From JACRIK01 sp040753835 (GTDB taxonomy: Bacteria > Planctomycetota > MHYJ01 > JACQXL01): DNA of 11,827 nucleotides. This document shows, in pieces, positions 7,924 to 11,827 of the stretch. Position 1 is the first letter of the stretch. Each line of letters opens with the position of its first letter. A model generated the notes under the pieces. That model saw nothing but the letters and a program-made list of their open reading frames with translations. It was not told the DNA's origin and did not search any database. The position numbers and the translations under genes are program-made. The stretch covers positions 1 through 11,827 of the forward strand of contig JBFMDM010000071.1 of the NCBI GenBank assembly GCA_040753835.1. The letters are read 5' to 3'.

Positions 7924-9533
7924 GGTAACGCCTGCGGGTTCAGGATAATCACACCGCTGTTAATCAGGTTCATTATGATAATGGCAATGCCAATGATGGT
8001 TATTAGCGCCGGGCTTAATATAGAAAGGATTTTGACGGTCCGGCCAAGGTTGATATACCTTGACGAATTGAGGAACGAGACGCCGGTTACCGTCATAATG
8101 CCGATGGCAATCAGCACGCCGGCCAGGCCGAGCGAGAAGGCGAGAATCAGAGCCAGGCCCCAGAGCGTCTTCTTGAGGGTGATGGCCATCAGCAGGATTA
8201 CGATAGCAGTCGGGCAAGGCACCATCCCACCGCTGATGCCTAATGCCAGTATTTGTTTTAAGGATACGCTTTCCAGCGCGGGTGTTTCATCTAAATGGGC
8301 GTGGCTATGATGGCCCTCGTCTCCCGGGTGATGACTGTGGCTGTGCGCGCGCCCCTCGTCATCAGAATGGCTGTGTAGATAGTTATGGCTATGTCTATGG
8401 TCTCCAAGCGGATGAATCAGGCGCCTGTAGAATATCCAGACGCCCATAAAGATGATAATCAGGCCTGAGATGATTCCCAGGTAGAGCGAGAGAGCGGTCT
8501 GGTTGATGTAGTGCGAGGCAGACAGGGCCAGAACTCCGGCGATAATCACGATAGACATATGCGTGGCAGTCACGACCAGACCGAGCAGAATGGCCTGAGA
8601 GACAGTGCCGCGCGAGCCGATAAGATATGCGGCGACCAGGGTCTTGCCGTGGCCCGGGGTAAGGGCGTGGCCGGCGCCGTAGGCAAACGCCAGGCCCAGC
8701 CCGGCCAGGATTATCCATAACGACAGCGACTGGTAATTAAGCGAGCCGAGCATTTTATCCTTTGCGTTATTTGTTCCGGCAATGGTGCCAGGCCGGTCAA
8801 ACTGCGGCTTGCCCGAGCCGGTATATTCGTAATTCAGCCGGATATAATTGTATCCCTTGGGATTCAGCCAGAACCCGGACCTAAACATCAACGACTGGTT
8901 ACGCTGTTCGGGCGTGTAAGGGATGTTCATTCCTTCGCCCTGCGCAAAGAAGACCTTGGTAAGGACCGGCTTGTGCAGGGTATTGGTCATCCAGAAATCC
9001 AGGGTATGCTGTTTGCCGGGCTGGGGCTTGAAGGCGTCGGACAGACCGAAGCGCTCCAGGTCAAGCAGGAACTCAAGATTTATCTTGACTGGCACAGGCG
9101 CGTTCTTGCCCGCCTGTTCGCTAGCGCGGTCTCTGCGGAGTTCGCGGGACGCAGGCAGGTCGTCGGTTGTGATGAACCTGGAGCCATACAGGGCAAAGGA
9201 CAAGTCGGCCCGGCCGTCTATGACGATTCTTAATCCGCTTGAGATGATGTCTTTCCGGAGTTTATCCAGGAATTGTTCCTTCTCGTCCTCTGAAATAACT
9301 CCGTTGCGGTCTTCGTCAACCAGGGGCCGGAAATTGGGCGCCTCCAGGTCGCCTACCGCAATCCAGTAATCCAGGTAAATCATATCCGACCAGATGCCCA
9401 GCTCCATTGAGGTGTTGATGGATTCCACCTCGCGGTCGGTCAGGTCGTGGGCATAGAACGGCGCGCCGAACTCCGCAGAAACCGCGACAGCGAACAGAGC
9501 AAGCAGGACGAGCGGCAGTAAATAGCGTTTCAT
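7920..9533 (-). CDS. NicO/RcnA-family nickel/cobalt exporter with an N-terminal periplasmic EF-hand domain
   Basis: A 537-residue inner-membrane protein. Residues 1-20 are a signal peptide. Residues 21-265 are predicted periplasmic and include an EF-hand-like loop, D73-E-D-R-N-G-V-I-S-E-D-E84. The transporter domain (about 268-528) has six or so membrane segments. Its family motifs are GAGHALTPGHGKT (285-297) and GGMVPCPTA (435-443), separated by a His-rich cytoplasmic loop (374-413) likely to bind metal. The fold and motifs place it with RcnA/NicO Ni2+ and Co2+ permeases; direction and metal are inferred from the family. A start at 9617 is possible in frame but would translate palindromic leader DNA and hide the signal peptide, so ATG 9533 is chosen; its Shine-Dalgarno is weak. 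SRELRRDRASE (129-139) and FAVAVSAEF (14-22) are encoded by copies of a dispersed repeat. The stop overlaps the next gene start (ATGA). Confidence 0.9.
   Translation of the reverse strand: MKRYLLPLVLLALFAVAVSAEFGAPFYAHDLTDREVESINTSMELGIWSDMIYLDYWIAVGDLEAPNFRPLVDEDRNGVISEDEKEQFLDKLRKDIISSGLRIVIDGRADLSFALYGSRFITTDDLPASRELRRDRASEQAGKNAPVPVKINLEFLLDLERFGLSDAFKPQPGKQHTLDFWMTNTLHKPVLTKVFFAQGEGMNIPYTPEQRNQSLMFRSGFWLNPKGYNYIRLNYEYTGSGKPQFDRPGTIAGTNNAKDKMLGSLNYQSLSLWIILAGLGLAFAYGAGHALTPGHGKTLVAAYLIGSRGTVSQAILLGLVVTATHMSIVIIAGVLALSASHYINQTALSLYLGIISGLIIIFMGVWIFYRRLIHPLGDHRHSHNYLHSHSDDEGRAHSHSHHPGDEGHHSHAHLDETPALESVSLKQILALGISGGMVPCPTAIVILLMAITLKKTLWGLALILAFSLGLAGVLIAIGIMTVTGVSFLNSSRYINLGRTVKILSILSPALITIIGIAIIIMNLINSGVIILNPQALP
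9116..9143. repeat. Single copy of the SELRRDRD-type repeat module in the exporter gene
   Basis: GTTCGCTAGCGCGGTCTCTG plus CGGAGTTC differs from the corresponding stretch of the lon array at one position and is read in the same frame, giving SRELRRDRASE in the periplasmic domain. Confidence 0.85.
9468..9495. repeat. Inverted copy of the same module in the exporter signal peptide
   Basis: GAACTCCGCAGAAACCGCGA plus CAGCGAAC is the module in the opposite orientation, with two mismatches to the lon units over 27 bp. Its minus strand encodes FAVAVSAEF, the C-terminal half and cleavage region of the exporter's signal peptide. Confidence 0.8.
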
Positions 9534-9548
9534 ATATAATATAGCCCT

Positions 9549-9573
9549 GTCCCCCGATGTAACATCGGGGGAC
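9549..9573. repeat. 25-bp perfect palindrome in the exporter gene leader
   Basis: GTCCCCCGATGT and ACATCGGGGGAC are perfect 12-bp arms around a single A, ending 16 bp before the exporter ATG. In RNA it would form a GC-rich hairpin in the 5' leader and could influence translation. It resembles dispersed REP-like palindromes; there is no T-run. Confidence 0.75.
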
Positions 9574-9585
9574 TGGTCGGAAGCA

Positions 9586-9602
9586 TCCAGCCGGCGGCTG
9601 GA
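9586..9602. repeat. 17-bp perfect palindrome
   Basis: TCCAGCCG-G-CGGCTGGA, with 8-bp arms, lies 12 bp beyond the previous palindrome. The two would form consecutive hairpins in a transcript of the exporter leader. Confidence 0.65.
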
Positions 9603-9638
9603 GCGCACCGGGTACATGTTTGAGAGCCGGTAACAGTC

Positions 9639-9721
9639 GGCTGTTGATTTAACACCCCGCCCCTGTCTGATTGGAGCAGGGGACTATACTGGTCTGTATA
9701 ATCACTGAGAAATCAACAGCC
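9639..9721. repeat. 83-bp inverted-repeat element (MITE-like or structured RNA)
   Basis: GGCTGTTGATTT (9639-9650) and AAATCAACAGCC (9710-9721) are perfect 12-bp terminal inverted repeats. Inside is a second hairpin, CCCCTG (9660-9665) with CAGGGG (9677-9682), and a weaker ATAC/GTAT pair. There is no coding capacity. A miniature inverted-repeat element or a folded leader RNA are both possible; no target duplication is obvious. Confidence 0.6.
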
Positions 9722-10004
9722 CAGTAAAACTGCCCCATAGGGCATATAACGTATAGTATTTCTACCGCACGCCTGCCGGCTCCACGCTATACGCTCTACG
9801 CTACACAATATTATGTGCGGGGTCAATCAAAATCCGCTGAATTGCATCCTTGTAATCCTTGATTAGACCGGCGGAACACCGCAGTGACCGCGAATAAAAT
9901 GATAATATTGTAAATAGGATTAAGTCTTTAATTAGGTGTAGAGATAAAATAGTTGCATTTACTAAGCGAAATGATAATTTATTTGATAAAGAAAGGATTT
10001 TATT
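9722..10004. other. Intergenic region upstream of the nuclease-like gene
   Basis: No gene is supported here. The left part holds short TA-rich strings (CCCCATAGGGCATATAACG, ACGCTATACGCTCTACGCTA) that recall the 651-1068 array without its 22-bp register. From about 9890 the sequence becomes strongly AT-rich, as expected of a promoter and leader, and ends in AAAGGA (9992-9997), the ribosome-binding site of the 10005 gene. No convincing -35/-10 pair was found: TTGCAT (9953-9958) with TAATTT (9975-9980) is weak. Confidence 0.5.
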
Positions 10005-11072
10005 ATGAAATCCAATTGCACCGTCAGGTTCGGACGCAATGACTTCCAGACATCAAGGTTAAGGATGCATAAGTGCCCGATAAAGAATTGCGATGCCGCG
10101 CTGGTTCCGGTGGCCTATCAGAAAATAGAAAGCAGGATGAGATACCTGCCGTTCTGCTCAATGCACGGCCTGCGCATCCATCCCAATACATTCACCTATT
10201 TCAACGGCCCTTCCAGGGCGGAGATTAACGCGGCCTTGAGGCGGAATATCTGGGCCAGCCCTGATTATTACATCAACCGGGTGGTAAAGAGCGGGGCCAA
10301 GCCAGAGCCCTGGCTGGCCTGTTACGAGAACAGCGAGGACGCGATTATTTGGAACGTCTTTGCAGAGATTTCCAGGAACAAGCGCGCCCTGTCGGATTTG
10401 CTGACCCTGATAACCGGAAAACATTTTACCGAAACGCCGGATTTGTATCTCTGGGGCCGTAAGGTGGACCTGGCAGGCAACACCTATGTGCCCTACCAAC
10501 CGCTGGACCGGGTCAGGCAGCAACTGGAGCGCGACATCCGGAAGTTCCCAACCCGGCCGGATATTATGCTGGTCATTCCAAAAAAACTGGTGGTTTGCGT
10601 TGAAGCCAAGTTCGGAGGCGCAAACCCGGTTGCGGATAACGCCAAGTCCGTACCGGGCGAGAAGCCCAGAAAGGTCGCGGAATTAATCAAACGGTATTAC
10701 CGGAACAACATCTATTTGGAGTTGGACCCGATATTCGAGGCGGCTAAACCGCCTGAGCCGTTTTACGAGCAGTTATTCAGGAACATCGTCTTTGCCGCCT
10801 CTATGGCCAAGATAGAAGGCCCGGCCGAGTGGTTCTCGGCCAACCTGCGCAGCGCTCATGTGATGAATATCAAGCGGGGCCGGCCTGAAAGTTTGCCGGT
10901 TACCAAGAACGTCCGCTCATTCCTGGCGCCCCAATACAGAAAACACTTCGCCCATATCACATGGGAGGATATCTTCAGGCAGGTGATAAAAGGCAATGCC
11001 AAACTGGCTGACCTGGCTTGGTACCTGAAAAACAAGAGTTTTGAGTGTGTTCGGGCTTTTAATATAATGTAA
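10005..11072 (+). CDS. PD-(D/E)XK nuclease-like protein with N-terminal zinc-finger-like cluster
   Basis: A 355-residue cytoplasmic protein with ATG preceded by AAAGGA at 7-nt spacing. Residues 24-54 hold C24-x4-C29 ... C51-x2-H54, consistent with a zinc-binding ribbon. The core motif PD185-186, then LVIPKKLVVCV, then E200-A-K202 is the classic PD-x(n)-E-x-K arrangement of restriction-endonuclease-fold nucleases: a hydrophobic beta strand ending in EAK. An upstream helix with ENSEDAIIWNVFAEI (108-122) could supply the family's first acidic residue (E111). After the core, FYEQLFRNIVFAASMAK (253-269) resembles the helix following the active site in several stand-alone members. No methyltransferase or helicase gene is adjacent within the window, so it is not part of a visible restriction-modification operon; a solitary nuclease in repair, defence or a mobile element are all possible. 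The specific family is not recognised. Confidence 0.7.
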   Translation: MKSNCTVRFGRNDFQTSRLRMHKCPIKNCDAALVPVAYQKIESRMRYLPFCSMHGLRIHPNTFTYFNGPSRAEINAALRRNIWASPDYYINRVVKSGAKPEPWLACYENSEDAIIWNVFAEISRNKRALSDLLTLITGKHFTETPDLYLWGRKVDLAGNTYVPYQPLDRVRQQLERDIRKFPTRPDIMLVIPKKLVVCVEAKFGGANPVADNAKSVPGEKPRKVAELIKRYYRNNIYLELDPIFEAAKPPEPFYEQLFRNIVFAASMAKIEGPAEWFSANLRSAHVMNIKRGRPESLPVTKNVRSFLAPQYRKHFAHITWEDIFRQVIKGNAKLADLAWYLKNKSFECVRAFNIM

Positions 11073-11100
11073 GCAAACCCGCATATTTCCCAGATTATAC

Positions 11101-11129
11101 TTGAAATCTCCGGAAGAATTATGTATAAT
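11101..11129 (+). promoter_or_regulatory. Sigma-70-type promoter for the PAS sensor gene
   Basis: TTGAAA (11101-11106), exactly 17 bp, then a perfect TATAAT (11124-11129). The predicted start near 11136 gives a leader of about 55 nt before the ATG at 11191. The -10 lies in a palindrome AATTAT-GT-ATAATT (11118-11131) that could serve as an operator. Confidence 0.6.
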
Positions 11130-11190
11130 TTCAGGCACATCAGGGACGCAAGCAAAACCATTTATTTTTATACAGACGAGTTTAGACCGC

Positions 11191-11827
11191 ATGAGTAAGC
11201 ATCTTAAGAGTCCCGGCAACAAACTGGTTAATTACAAGGACTGGGAAATAGCCATGATTAACACATTAAAATACCAGATATATATCGTCTCGCCGGACTA
11301 CGATTTTATGTGGGCCAATCAGGAATTTGAGAAGGAAATCGGCCTGCCCCTAAAGGAACTTAAGGGCAAGAAGTGCTATGAGGTTATCCATAAGGCCGAC
11401 AAGCCGCCGGAGATATGCCTTTTGCGCCAGATGCTTAAGGATAACGAATTCCGTTTAATGGATACCGAGGTGGAGCGCAACGGTAAAACCCTGCATATCT
11501 CAGCCACGCCGGTACTGGATGACAAGGGAAATCTGGAGAAGATCATTTATATTCTTACGGATGTAACCGAATACAAAAAAACGGAAACAAAGATTAAAAA
11601 CATCCGGCAAGGCCTCCAGACGATGTTCGATTATTCTCCATTCGCCATTATGACTGTCGGCAAGGACAAGAAAATACGCTATGTCAACAAAAATGGCCTG
11701 GATTTGATGGGCTATAAATCCCTGGAAGAACTGGCCGGTCAGGTATGCCATAACGTAGTGTGCCCGTCCGAAGAGGGCAAATGCCCGATTCTGGACTTGA
11801 ACCCGAAGGTGGACAAATCGGAAAAAT
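11191..11827 (+). CDS. PAS-domain sensor protein, N-terminal part (runs off the right edge)
   Basis: The frame opens with ATG at 11191 and stays open for 212 codons to the window end. Residues about 25-125 form a PAS domain: YQIYIVSPDYDFMWANQEF, then EIGLPLKELKGKKCYEVIH, ending TPVLDDKGNLEKIIYILTDV with the usual D-V-T exit. After a short helical linker (TEYKKTETKIKNI), a second PAS domain begins near 140 (MFDYSPFAIMTVGKDKKIRYVNKNG). Both carry cysteines after the F-helix region: C62 and C76 in the first, C186, C191 and C198 (CHNVVCPSEEGKCPI) in the second. This pattern occurs in sensor kinases that may bind metal or haem or sense redox state. The output domain is outside the window; a histidine kinase is most likely but unseen. 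No transmembrane segment is present so far. The Shine-Dalgarno is weak; the start rests on the promoter upstream and on domain length. Confidence 0.85.
   Translation, partial: MSKHLKSPGNKLVNYKDWEIAMINTLKYQIYIVSPDYDFMWANQEFEKEIGLPLKELKGKKCYEVIHKADKPPEICLLRQMLKDNEFRLMDTEVERNGKTLHISATPVLDDKGNLEKIIYILTDVTEYKKTETKIKNIRQGLQTMFDYSPFAIMTVGKDKKIRYVNKNGLDLMGYKSLEELAGQVCHNVVCPSEEGKCPILDLNPKVDKSEK

Noticed and set aside
9534..9617. N-terminal extension of the exporter to 9617
   Set aside because: It translates two palindromes and would bury a clear signal peptide; ATG 9533 begins directly with MKRYLLPLVLLALF.
10005..11072. Restriction-modification system
   Set aside because: Only the nuclease-like gene is visible. 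No methyltransferase, specificity or helicase gene is adjacent in the window.

Overview
The window looks like a chromosomal stretch of an uncultured bacterium. GC is moderate, roughly 50% by eye, the standard code fits, and GTG/TTG starts may be in use. The HEAT-repeat plus squalene-cyclase-like protein and the large load of intergenic and in-frame repeats resemble Planctomycetota and related candidate-phylum genomes. That placement is an inference; there is no rRNA or other phylogenetic marker here.

Layout. Bases 1-120 appear to be the end of an insertion sequence, with the first codons of a leftward transposase-like gene. It abuts an open frame (119-622) that has no usable start and so looks like a gene that lost its 5' end. 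Bases 651-1068 are a strictly phased array of nineteen 22-bp units, each with a partial dyad around TATACCC. On the minus strand follow a small winged-helix protein (1059-1385) and then a protein quality-control operon, transcribed right to left: membrane zinc peptidase (5422-4691), Hsp20 small heat-shock protein (4678-4124) and Lon protease (4131-1519, overlapping the Hsp20 stop). A tRNA-Pro(CGG) on the plus strand (5653-5727) has a long leader that can pair with the 5' acceptor strand of the tRNA. A second minus-strand operon holds a NicO/RcnA-type nickel/cobalt exporter (9533-7920) and a secreted HEAT/alpha-toroid protein (7923-5815), joined by an ATGA overlap. Bases 9534-10004 are a repeat-rich gap with three palindromic elements. 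On the plus strand follow a PD-(D/E)XK nuclease-like protein with an N-terminal zinc-finger-like cluster (10005-11072) and the start of a two-PAS sensor protein (11191 to the window end) behind a good sigma-70-type promoter.

The most striking theme is repeat DNA taken into protein-coding sequence. One module of about 24-28 bp occurs as three in-frame tandem copies in the Lon N-domain, as a single copy in the periplasmic domain of the metal exporter, in the opposite orientation as the end of that exporter's signal peptide, and as an interrupted copy between lon and the winged-helix gene. A different low-complexity repeat supplies the hydrophobic core of the neighbouring protein's signal peptide, and a third repeat-like insert sits in that protein's C-terminal domain. 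Together with the 22-bp array and the tRNA-leader inverted repeat, these are the features most worth follow-up. No complete defence system, prophage or CRISPR locus is present.
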